A stretch of DNA of 32,608 bases from the NCBI GenBank assembly GCA_018644935.1, contig JABGPL010000047.1, forward strand, positions 1-32,608, given 5' to 3'. Below, piece after piece: positions 7,905 through 15,593 of the stretch (position 1 is its first letter; every line of letters starts with the position of its first letter). The notes beneath the pieces are model-generated. The model did not search any database, was not told the origin of the DNA, and worked only from the letters and a program-made list of their open reading frames with translations. Made by a program: the position numbers and the translations under genes. This stretch comes from Calditrichota bacterium. Lineage in GTDB: Bacteria > Electryoneota > AABM5-125-24 > Hatepunaeales > Hatepunaeaceae.

Positions 7905-9521
7905 TTAACCCTTACCCTTCCGACCATACCGAATACCGAGCCTGTCCATTCTGTTCCTGAGTGTACTGGGATTTATCCCCAGTAATTCTGCTGCTCCGGC
8001 AGGTCCGTGAATTTTTCCATCGGTTTTGGACAGCACCGCTTGTATGTGCCTGTGGACCACGTCGTCCAGTTTATCAGTTGAGTTAAATTGCTCTGGTTGA
8101 TCTTGACTGACTAAGGATTTCCTGAGGTTCATGTAATCAAATGTCAATGGGCCTTTCGGATTAAGGATTAAAGAACGCTCCACTACATTTTGGATCTCTC
8201 GAACATTACCGGGCCAATTGTATTCCAATAGGCTGTCGATTGTGCCAGGAGATATTTTGGGAATAGCGGGTAATTTCAACTCCCTGGCTTTCAGGTTGAT
8301 AAAGTGTTGCAGTAGTGCTGGTACATCCGATCTTCTTTCTCGCACCGGGGGAATCAAAATTGGAAAAACATTCAGCCGAAACCATAGGTCCTCACGGAAC
8401 AATTCAGAGCTCACCATCGCCTTCAAATCGCGATGCGTAGCCGCGAGAACTCGAATATCAAGCTTAATAATATCTGAGCCTCCAACTCTTTCAATCTCGC
8501 TGTTCTGAAGGACTCGTAATAGACGTACCTGCGCCTGAAGTGGCAAATCACCAATTTCGTCGAGGAGAATAGTTCCTCGATTTGCCCGCTCAAAGAGTCC
8601 GCGTTTCTGGGACAGAGCTCCGGTAAAGGCACCCTTTTCATGTCCAAAAAGTTCGCTGTCGATCAGGGTTTCGGGAATTGCCCCACAGTTTACTCTGATA
8701 AAGGGTTTATCTCTGCGTGGAGATGAAAGGTGAATGGCGTTTGCAATCACGTCTTTGCCTACTCCTGTTTCACCAAGGAGTAAAACCGGGCTGTCCAGAG
8801 AAGCAACCTGCTGAACCTTGTGCATTACTCCCTTCAGCCCAAAACTAGCCCCAACGATCTCATCCCCGGACAAACGTTGTAACTCCCCACGCAGATAACG
8901 ATTGTCGTCAGCAAGTAGGTTTTTCAAATCCAATACTTCGCGGTGTTTAAGCGTGTTGGACATTGCTACAAAAAATGGCTCTTTCAGAAGATGAAATAAA
9001 TGTGAATGCTTCTCGGTAAAGCGGTCGTTGCCCTCCGCGAAAAGAGCTAGGAACCCCATTGGGTGTCCGTCTATAAAAAGAGGCAAAGACATAACAGAAG
9101 ACAGTGGCAAATGAAAAAAGGTTTGAACGGTTCGGGAAACCGGCTCACTTTCAGGAGTGTTACCTACGAATACATCCGGCAGAGTATGGTCAAGGAGTGC
9201 TGATCTAAAATTCGCCATTGCCATCTTACCATCATCGGCTAAGGGGACTAATACGTTGTGCATACCGCTCTCAGTAGTAGTAGCACGGGCAACAACTCTA
9301 ACTGTTCCAAGCTCTAACTCGAAACGCGCCAGCCATAAAGAATCTGCAGGCATAAAATGCTCCAGATATTTTATACATTCACGCAGACCCTTTTCAATAT
9401 CCAAATGTCCGCAGAGACGTAGAGTTGCCTCACGAAAAAATACATTTTCGTCCATTCTAATTTCCGTGCTCAGTAATCGAAGAATTGCCGTATATGGTAA
9501 ATATATGTTGGATTGTCGCAT
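7905..9521 (-). CDS. Sigma-54-dependent activator with N-terminal GAF domain
   Basis: A 538-residue NtrC-class enhancer-binding protein. Residues about 30-200 form a GAF-type sensor (LWLARFELELGTVRVVARA, SVMSLPLFIDGHPMGFLALF), the arrangement of FhlA and NorR. The AAA+ domain spans about 225-455: Walker A GETGVGKD (250-257), the sigma-54 contact loop GAFTGA (297-302), Walker B ILLDEIGD (about 318-325), and FREDLWFRLNVFPI. A Fis-type HTH follows at about 495-535 (GPAGAAELLGINPSTLRNRM). It uses ATP to open sigma-54 promoters in response to a small ligand. The gene is divergent from the secreted protein at 9757, whose -24/-12 promoter lies in the shared gap, so that gene is the likely target. 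Start is uncertain: ATG 9521 overlaps one of the upstream repeats, whereas ATG 9455 would start at MDENVFF; neither has a good ribosome-binding site. Confidence 0.93.
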   Translation of the reverse strand: MRQSNIYLPYTAILRLLSTEIRMDENVFFREATLRLCGHLDIEKGLRECIKYLEHFMPADSLWLARFELELGTVRVVARATTTESGMHNVLVPLADDGKMAMANFRSALLDHTLPDVFVGNTPESEPVSRTVQTFFHLPLSSVMSLPLFIDGHPMGFLALFAEGNDRFTEKHSHLFHLLKEPFFVAMSNTLKHREVLDLKNLLADDNRYLRGELQRLSGDEIVGASFGLKGVMHKVQQVASLDSPVLLLGETGVGKDVIANAIHLSSPRRDKPFIRVNCGAIPETLIDSELFGHEKGAFTGALSQKRGLFERANRGTILLDEIGDLPLQAQVRLLRVLQNSEIERVGGSDIIKLDIRVLAATHRDLKAMVSSELFREDLWFRLNVFPILIPPVRERRSDVPALLQHFINLKARELKLPAIPKISPGTIDSLLEYNWPGNVREIQNVVERSLILNPKGPLTFDYMNLRKSLVSQDQPEQFNSTDKLDDVVHRHIQAVLSKTDGKIHGPAGAAELLGINPSTLRNRMDRLGIRYGRKGKG

Positions 9522-9550
9522 ATCGCAACAATAATTGTCGTATTTGGTGA
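9485..9550 (+). promoter_or_regulatory. Three direct repeats, candidate upstream activator sites
   Basis: TTGCCGTATATGGTAA (9485-9500), TTGTCGCATATCGCAA (9513-9528) and TTGTCGTATTTGGTGA (9535-9550) share TTGYCGYATWT. They lie about 80-145 bp before the expected transcription start of the sigma-54 promoter at 9603, the usual distance for enhancer sites. The middle copy is also an imperfect dyad (ATTGT...ACAAT, 9512-9532) and overlaps the upstream start codon of the activator gene, which would allow autoregulation. This assignment is inferred. Confidence 0.55.
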
Positions 9551-9602
9551 TTTGAAGGAAGGGATTTTATGTATCGTATTGATAATAAGTATATAATGTC
9601 TA

Positions 9603-9618
9603 TGGCACGACTTTCGCA
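9603..9618 (+). promoter_or_regulatory. Sigma-54 (-24/-12) promoter
   Basis: TGGCACGACTTTCGCA matches the consensus TGGCAC-N5-TTGCA with one change (TTGCA to TCGCA); the invariant GG and GC doublets have the correct 10-base spacing. Transcription would start near 9629, leaving a leader of about 128 bases before the gene at 9757. A GAF-type sigma-54 activator gene lies directly upstream in the opposite direction. Confidence 0.78.
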
Positions 9619-9709
9619 TTATAAATAGCAGTAGGATCGCAGAATATGCAGACGCCATTTTGTAGAAAACAACATGGCACGAAAATTTAACATGTTTAAT
9701 CAGCAGCAA

Positions 9710-9735
9710 CATTATTGCTAATAGTAGCAATAATG
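9710..9735 (+). promoter_or_regulatory. Leader hairpin before the ribosome-binding site
   Basis: An 11-bp perfect stem (arms 9710-9720 and 9725-9735, inner part ATTATTGCTA / TAGCAATAAT) with the tetraloop ATAG. It ends 10 bases before AAGGAG (9745-9750), inside the predicted leader. It has no T tract. It could stabilise the mRNA or affect translation. Confidence 0.5.
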
Positions 9736-9756
9736 CCTGCTAACAAGGAGAAGAAG

Positions 9757-11205
9757 ATGAAAACAGGTCTAATGTTATTATTTGCGCTTTTGTTAGCGCT
9801 CCCCGCATTGGCTCAGGACATTGGATCAGTGAGTGGAACTGTAATCACTGAAGAGGGTTTGAGCGTAGAAGGTGCCGATGTCATTATTCGAAATGATGAT
9901 CGTCAGAGTTTTAATACACAAACTAACCGAGAAGGTGCATTTGCCTTCGAGGATGTTCCCATAGGTGTTTGGACTATTCGGGCTTCTATGGAGAATATGG
10001 AGCCGGCGGAAGAACCAATAGAAGTTGCCGCAAATGAAAACACATCGATTGATCTCGTTCTTGGAGATGGAGGTGGTGGCGGAGGCGATGAGAGAGTCGG
10101 TTCAGTAACCGGAATTATATTCACAAACCAAAGAGAACCCGCAGCCAACGCCTTCGTTATTATGTTGAATGACCGAAGGGAAAACCTCCAAACAATGGCA
10201 AATGGGCGTGGAGAATTTTCCTTTGAGATGATTCCCGAAGGGGCATATTTTATACAGGCTCTAAAAGATGGCTATGGTTCAATTGAGGACAATCTCGTTG
10301 TAGTTAACAATGAAGAAACCGTTATAGAACTTGTACTCGACGGTGGCCCGGTAAATGAGAATGGATTTGGCTCAGTAGTCGGGCATGTTTTCAGTGAGAA
10401 CGGACGACCAATGATTGATGTAGAGGTCATCCTTGCCGGTGAGAGACACAATAATCACCAGGTCAGAACAGATGAGCAAGGTGGATTTGCTTTTGAGCGA
10501 GTTCCGGCGAATATGTACAATATAATGTCAGCTCATGTAAATGAAGGACCTGCTATTGAAAATGTTCAAGCCATTGCGGATGAAGAAGTCGAGATTAACC
10601 TCGTGCTCGGTATGGGACGAGGTGGAGCGGGTGAAGATCTCAACCCAGGTTTTATTATGGGCTCGGTTTGTGATGATGTCGGTGAGCCCGTTGTAAATGC
10701 AGAAGTCCTTTTAGCAGGAGGCGGAGGTTTCCTCTTCAGAGCAAAAACTGATATTCAGGGATGTTTTAGCATTGATCAAGTTCCTGGAGGTGCATATCAT
10801 GTCACTGCGGTGCGCTATGAATTTGGTCTGGCAGAGGAGGATGTTAGAATAATTTCTCGAGAACGAACAGAGGTTACTCTTGTGCTTGGTGGTGACTCTG
10901 GATACAACAATGTCATAGAAAATCCTGAGAATAATATCCCAATCAATTCTGCCTTGTTAAGTTCCTACCCGAATCCGTTTAACCCAGTTGCCACGGTTGG
11001 CTATGATTTAGCGGAAGCCGGTTTAATTGAACTTTCAGTTTTCAATTCAGCCGGGAAGCAGATACAGACATTAGTCAAAAGCTTCCAGACTGCTGGAGCA
11101 CACCAGATCTCATTCAACGGTCAATCACTGCCCGCTGGAACATATATTCTCCGTCTTGAGACTGCAGGTCAGGCTCAGATGCAGAAGGTTCTTTTACTCA
11201 AGTAG
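9757..11205 (+). CDS. Secreted protein with four carboxypeptidase-regulatory-like domains and type A sorting domain
   Basis: A 482-residue exported protein. Residues 1-20 are a signal peptide (MKTGLMLLFALLLALPALAQ). Four prealbumin-like (CarboxypepD_reg) beta-sandwich repeats follow, starting near residues 21, 113, 204 and 299; each opens with GSVSGTV, GSVTGII, GSVVGHV or MGSVCDD and contains a GxFxFExVPxGxY-type strand. A GGGGGG linker joins repeats 1 and 2; the fourth repeat has two cysteines. Residues about 398-482 form a FlgD-like type A sorting domain (LLSSYPNPFNPVATVGYDL, ending KVLLLK). Such proteins are usually surface or matrix components; no enzyme is present. ATG 9757 is chosen over the upstream frame at 9715 because AAGGAG lies six bases before it and the signal peptide begins there. 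A sigma-54 promoter lies at 9603. Confidence 0.9.
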   Translation: MKTGLMLLFALLLALPALAQDIGSVSGTVITEEGLSVEGADVIIRNDDRQSFNTQTNREGAFAFEDVPIGVWTIRASMENMEPAEEPIEVAANENTSIDLVLGDGGGGGGDERVGSVTGIIFTNQREPAANAFVIMLNDRRENLQTMANGRGEFSFEMIPEGAYFIQALKDGYGSIEDNLVVVNNEETVIELVLDGGPVNENGFGSVVGHVFSENGRPMIDVEVILAGERHNNHQVRTDEQGGFAFERVPANMYNIMSAHVNEGPAIENVQAIADEEVEINLVLGMGRGGAGEDLNPGFIMGSVCDDVGEPVVNAEVLLAGGGGFLFRAKTDIQGCFSIDQVPGGAYHVTAVRYEFGLAEEDVRIISRERTEVTLVLGGDSGYNNVIENPENNIPINSALLSSYPNPFNPVATVGYDLAEAGLIELSVFNSAGKQIQTLVKSFQTAGAHQISFNGQSLPAGTYILRLETAGQAQMQKVLLLK

Positions 11206-11241
11206 TGATGTGGTATTATAATGATGGGATGGAAACTTCTC

Positions 11242-11276
11242 AAAAGCGCTGTCAGGTTTTTCCTGGCAGCGCTTTT
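11242..11276. terminator. Intrinsic terminator after the carboxypeptidase-regulatory-like gene
   Basis: A 15-bp stem AAAAGCGCTGTCAGG (11242-11256) / CCTGGCAGCGCTTTT (11262-11276) with one G-T pair and a 5-base loop of T and C residues. The symmetrical A/T flanks allow action on both strands. Confidence 0.85.
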
Positions 11277-11718
11277 AGTTTATTTGATGAGTGTGATGCT
11301 TCAATGTTTTTGCTCGGGCTTGATACCCCAGCCATCATCGTTCTTATGAAACAGCATTCCTCAAAGGGCCGGAAATGGGGTGTTACTGTCGGTGCATTTA
11401 GTACTGTTTCTGAAAATGATTTAGATAACTCATGACCACTATTCAATCAGGGTCTTGCCATTGTTGTAGTGATCAGCACATTGTTGTTGAGATGTAAAAA
11501 TTGTTTACATACGTATTGAGAAGTCATATCAGATTAGATATTGTATTTTCAAAAAAAACTATACTTTGTAATAATGACAGTCTAAAATAGTGTTTATGTG
11601 GAACTCCACAGTTAGAACTTGTTGGAAACTGTTTCACTTGATAGACCTGTCCAGTTTTTGTTCTTAAAAGTTATCTGCTTATTTTATACCTGAACGTAGG
11701 TTCCAAATATATTTTTAA
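11277..11718. other. Gene-free leader region of the cyclase operon
   Basis: About 440 bp with no supported gene. At 11492-11510 is a perfect dyad, ATGTAAA-AATTG-TTTACAT, that could be an operator. No -24/-12 site was seen. The region becomes AT-rich toward 11719 and probably holds the promoter of the cyclase gene. Confidence 0.45.
11492..11510. promoter_or_regulatory. Perfect 7+5+7 dyad, possible operator
   Basis: ATGTAAA and TTTACAT flank the 5-base spacer AATTG, 209 bp before the cyclase reading frame. The half-site and size suit a dimeric HTH repressor or activator. The binder is unknown. Confidence 0.4.
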
Positions 11719-14700
11719 TTGGTTATTATTATTTACATCCTGCATCGTGAGCCACTGAACCATCCAAACAAACAAGCTGAAAATTCAGGCAGAATTTTGA
11801 ATAATCTTATTCCTGCATTCATTGTTGACAAAGTTAAGAAAAATGAAATGTATGGGCAAATTATTGCAACAACAATGTTTGTCGATATCATTGGATTCTC
11901 AACGATTACCCAATCTCTGGCAAAGTATGGCAAAGAGGGGATTGAGGTACTCAATAAAATTCTGTATGAGGTTTTCAATCCTGCGATTGATGAAGTGCAT
12001 AACAATTCTGGATTTGTTTCGAGCTTTGAGGGAGATGGGTTTACATCAGTTTTTCCTGAGCCAGCAAATACTCATACTGTCTGCCAAACAGCACTGCATA
12101 TCAGCGAAGCAATACGATCTTCAAATCCTCAGAAATTAAAGTTCGATTCTTGCGACTTCCATGTGCGAATAGGGCTATCTCACGGACCAGTAGATTGGGG
12201 AATTGTTGGTTCTGTTGATTATAGCACTTTTTACTTCAAAGGTTCACCAATTGAAAACTGTGCATTTTTGCAAAAAAAGTGCCCAGATGGTAAGATTTTA
12301 TTGGATCAAAATCTATTCAGAAAGATCGGTGAGGAAATCTACTGTGAGAGTTATAAGGAAAATTATGTTTTAACAGGGTGCAAGCAAAAACTCAATTCTT
12401 CACCCCCACCTATTCAGTCTTCTCAAGTTGACCGTGAAATCGCACAAAGATTTCATTCAGTTTCAATGTTAGATAACAAGTCTGCCGGTGAATTCAGGGA
12501 TGTTGGATGTGTTTTTATTTCAATGGGTTTGCCCGAATTATATAAAGATATTAATGATGTTGTTGGTCGGATACTCACGATAGTAGCTGACTTCGGTGGG
12601 TACTTCGAGGGACTTAGTTATGATGACAATGGTGCTCATTGCCTCATCATTTTCGGAGCTCCGTCTTCCTGTGAAAATAATGCTCTGCAGGCGATCGAAT
12701 TTGCCGATTATCTAAGATTTCAATTCAACACGGAGTTTCGTGCTGGAATAACATTTGGACAAGTATTTGCTGGAATTAAGGGCAGTATCCAGCACTCTAC
12801 TTATGGTGTAATTGGGGATGTCGTTAACCTATCGGCAAGGTTTTGCCTGCAGGCAAACTGGGGTGAAATTTTAACAGATCGATGTTCCAACGAACAAATT
12901 CTTACAACATATTCATCAGAGTTCATCGGGAATTTGGACCTGCACGGATTTTCAGAGCCGATTCCTGGATATCGTCTCTGCCACAGAAAATCTGATTTTG
13001 GAATTAAAAAATACTCCGTTTCACTGGTTGGTCGGCAGGACGAGCTAAAACATCTAAAGAATAGATTGCTGCCACTTCAAAAGGGACAAAATGCTGGAAT
13101 AATTTACGTCTACGGAGATGCCGGGATTGGAAAGTCACACTTCATTCGAGAATTTTCAACGAGGAATAACCTTCAGACGATTTCGCTTGCATCAGATAAG
13201 ATACTGAGGAAAAACCTAAATCCAATTGTTAGATTTCTGAGTAATTATTTCAATCAGGTTGGAACTGACACGCCCGAAGAACGGAAGGAAAAATTCAGTC
13301 GTAAATTTCAGAATATCACTTTAAAAATTATTGAGTTATCAAAAAGTAAAGGGGAATATTCAACTCTTGCTGAGGGTATGAAAAGAAATGAATCAATAAT
13401 GGGATCTGTTATTGGATTAAGTTGGGAAAATTCACTTCACAGTAGAATTCCACTTGATAATCTGGAAATTGTAAAGCATTTAGCTATTAAGGACTTTTTT
13501 CTCACTTTGAGTGTAATTAGACCTTTAGTTATCTTAATAGAAGATTTTCAGTGGATGGACAACGAGACGATCTCTGTTCTGGAATTATTGACTCGAGACG
13601 TTGATGATTATCCAATCCTATTGATTGCTGAATCACGGATCAGGGATGATGGATCAAAGCCAAGTCTCGACATTGACGATCAAACTACTGTTACCGAAAT
13701 TAAATTGACAGAGATTTCATTTGAAGATTCAACCAAATTGGCAAAGAATCTGCTATCTGCTCAACTCAGTGAAGAACTACAGATGTATATTTATGGGAAA
13801 ATGAATGGCAATCCTTTTTATACAGAACAATTTTGTCTGTATCTTCGAGAAAATGATTGTCTCAAGTTAACTGAAAATAAATTACATTTAGTACAGAAAA
13901 CAGATGATATCCCGGCTAATATTAACATGATTCTGATCTCGAGAATTGACAGACTATCAGCAGAGTTAAAGGAAGTTGTGCAGGTTGCCTCAGTTCTGGG
14001 ATCAGAATTTGAAGTCAGGATACTGGTCTCGCTCATTGGTTTTTTAAAATCATTGGATTCAGATCAAACTGATATCAGAAATGAAGATGTTGTAGTTCCG
14101 CTAATCACAGATGGATCGAAGCAGAATATCTGGTTTGCGTTAACTGAACTAAGATATATTTTTAACCATATTTTGCTGCGGGATGCAGCTTATGAGATGC
14201 AATTGCGTTCGAGATTACGGATACTTCATCAATTAGCAGCAGAGACGATTCTTAAGGTATTCCCAGATGATAATTCCTATTTAGTAAACGTATCTTATCA
14301 TTTTGAGGAGGCTGAAGAATGGGAAAAAGCTACTGAGTATTACCTGAAGGCCGGCACATACATGTTTCAAAAAGTCCAGTTTAAGGATGCTGAAAGGTGC
14401 TGTAAGAGAGGATTGTACGCTTATGATAAGCTTATAGAACCAAAATTGGAAATGAAATCGAATTATTTGTTCCTGCTTGGAAAAATCTATTCTGATCTAA
14501 GTGAACTCGAAAAAGGTGAAAGCAGTTTAACTGAGGCTCTGAAAATTATCACAGATATTCACGGCAAAAGATCCTCTGAAGCTGCAGTTGTTTTTGAAAA
14601 GATTGGAACTTTATTCAGGACCAAAGGGGATTATAAAAAAGCCTTATCTTATTTTGACAGGTCACTTGAGATCAGCCTTGAGCTTTTTGATGAGAAGCAC

Positions 14701-15576
14701 GAGGATGTTGGGGCATCATACAATAACATTGGTATCGTCTATTTGAAAATGTATGAATTGGACGTTGCTCTGGAGTATTTTAAAAAATCTCTGGCAATTG
14801 TAGAAGATACTCCTGGAAAAAACCGTATTAATGCAGCTGAAATTTATAATAATTTAGGAACGTTATTAGCTGAAAAACAAGAGTATGACAAAGCCATGAC
14901 ATATCATGAATCAGCTTTGGAAATCAGAAAAGAACACTTTGGCGATCGACACCCAGAGATTGCTCTTACATATAATAATCTGGGACAAACCTCGACTGAA
15001 ATGGGTGATTTTGAAAAAGCACTGGATTACCTGAACATAGCTCTGGAGATGACAAAGGAATTTTTTGGAGAGCGACATCCTCAAATAGCAATGATTCATA
15101 ATAATATTGGCCATGTCTATTTTCTTCGCGAGGATTTAGCGTCAGTATTACCTCACTTGATGAAGGCTCTGAATATTAAAAGGGAGATATTCGGGAAAAA
15201 TCACCCTGAAACAGCTCTGTATTTTGACAACTTGGGTACGCTATATGGAAAAATGGGTGAATTCAAGTTATCTCTTGAACACTTAGAAACATCATTTCAA
15301 ATATTCAAAAAGATATTCACTTTAGATCACCCACGAACTGCACTTAGCATGGAGAAAAAAGCATCCGTCTACTATTACATGGATGACTTTAAACGAGCTG
15401 AACCACTATTTGAAAAGGCTCTCCAAATATTTGTCAGTACTGTCGGTGAAAACCACCACTTAACTGTGATGACTCTCGAAGCGATGATTAGAATGTATCA
15501 GGATTCTGAAAACCGAATCCGAGTCGAAGAACTTTCTAAAAGACTTTACAAGATAAAGAATGCTGATATAGATTAA
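11719..15576 (+). CDS. Soluble-adenylyl-cyclase-like protein: two cyclase domains, STAND NTPase, TPR tail
   Basis: A protein of about 1285 residues. Cyclase domain 1 (about 46-205) has both metal aspartates: Asp56 in FVDIIGF and Asp106 in FEGDGF. Domain 2 (about 255-415) lacks the first aspartate (FISMGLP) but has Asn370 and Arg374 in IGDVVNLSAR. Together they would form one pseudo-heterodimeric class III catalytic site, as in mammalian sAC (ADCY10). An NTPase follows, with Walker A GDAGIGKS (466-473) and Walker B VILIEDFQWMD (about 604-614). From about residue 855 to the end are TPRs of about 42 residues (YNNLGTLLAEKQEYDKAMTYHESALEIRKE), a protein-binding scaffold. There is no signal peptide. 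By eye alignment to sAC, purine-selecting lysine and threonine positions appear as Gly, so ATP specificity is not certain. The frame opens with TTG right after a stop, with no clear ribosome-binding site; ATG 11851 would cut a conserved lead segment. The gene is followed after 17 nt by a sigma-54 activator. Confidence 0.88.
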   Translation: MVIIIYILHREPLNHPNKQAENSGRILNNLIPAFIVDKVKKNEMYGQIIATTMFVDIIGFSTITQSLAKYGKEGIEVLNKILYEVFNPAIDEVHNNSGFVSSFEGDGFTSVFPEPANTHTVCQTALHISEAIRSSNPQKLKFDSCDFHVRIGLSHGPVDWGIVGSVDYSTFYFKGSPIENCAFLQKKCPDGKILLDQNLFRKIGEEIYCESYKENYVLTGCKQKLNSSPPPIQSSQVDREIAQRFHSVSMLDNKSAGEFRDVGCVFISMGLPELYKDINDVVGRILTIVADFGGYFEGLSYDDNGAHCLIIFGAPSSCENNALQAIEFADYLRFQFNTEFRAGITFGQVFAGIKGSIQHSTYGVIGDVVNLSARFCLQANWGEILTDRCSNEQILTTYSSEFIGNLDLHGFSEPIPGYRLCHRKSDFGIKKYSVSLVGRQDELKHLKNRLLPLQKGQNAGIIYVYGDAGIGKSHFIREFSTRNNLQTISLASDKILRKNLNPIVRFLSNYFNQVGTDTPEERKEKFSRKFQNITLKIIELSKSKGEYSTLAEGMKRNESIMGSVIGLSWENSLHSRIPLDNLEIVKHLAIKDFFLTLSVIRPLVILIEDFQWMDNETISVLELLTRDVDDYPILLIAESRIRDDGSKPSLDIDDQTTVTEIKLTEISFEDSTKLAKNLLSAQLSEELQMYIYGKMNGNPFYTEQFCLYLRENDCLKLTENKLHLVQKTDDIPANINMILISRIDRLSAELKEVVQVASVLGSEFEVRILVSLIGFLKSLDSDQTDIRNEDVVVPLITDGSKQNIWFALTELRYIFNHILLRDAAYEMQLRSRLRILHQLAAETILKVFPDDNSYLVNVSYHFEEAEEWEKATEYYLKAGTYMFQKVQFKDAERCCKRGLYAYDKLIEPKLEMKSNYLFLLGKIYSDLSELEKGESSLTEALKIITDIHGKRSSEAAVVFEKIGTLFRTKGDYKKALSYFDRSLEISLELFDEKHEDVGASYNNIGIVYLKMYELDVALEYFKKSLAIVEDTPGKNRINAAEIYNNLGTLLAEKQEYDKAMTYHESALEIRKEHFGDRHPEIALTYNNLGQTSTEMGDFEKALDYLNIALEMTKEFFGERHPQIAMIHNNIGHVYFLREDLASVLPHLMKALNIKREIFGKNHPETALYFDNLGTLYGKMGEFKLSLEHLETSFQIFKKIFTLDHPRTALSMEKKASVYYYMDDFKRAEPLFEKALQIFVSTVGENHHLTVMTLEAMIRMYQDSENRIRVEELSKRLYKIKNADID

Positions 15577-15593
15577 TGGGAAACAATTAGATC

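Noticed and set aside
9675-9690. Second TGGCAC, considered as a sigma-54 promoter
   Set aside because: No GC doublet at the -12 position (TA instead), so only the site at 9603 was kept.
9715-9756. N-terminal extension of the carboxypeptidase-regulatory-like protein from 9715
   Set aside because: It would start in the leader hairpin and place 14 residues before a clean signal peptide; ATG 9757 has a good ribosome-binding site.
11205-11435. 76-codon frame after the carboxypeptidase-regulatory-like gene
   Set aside because: It runs through the strong terminator hairpin at 11242-11276 and has no coding features.
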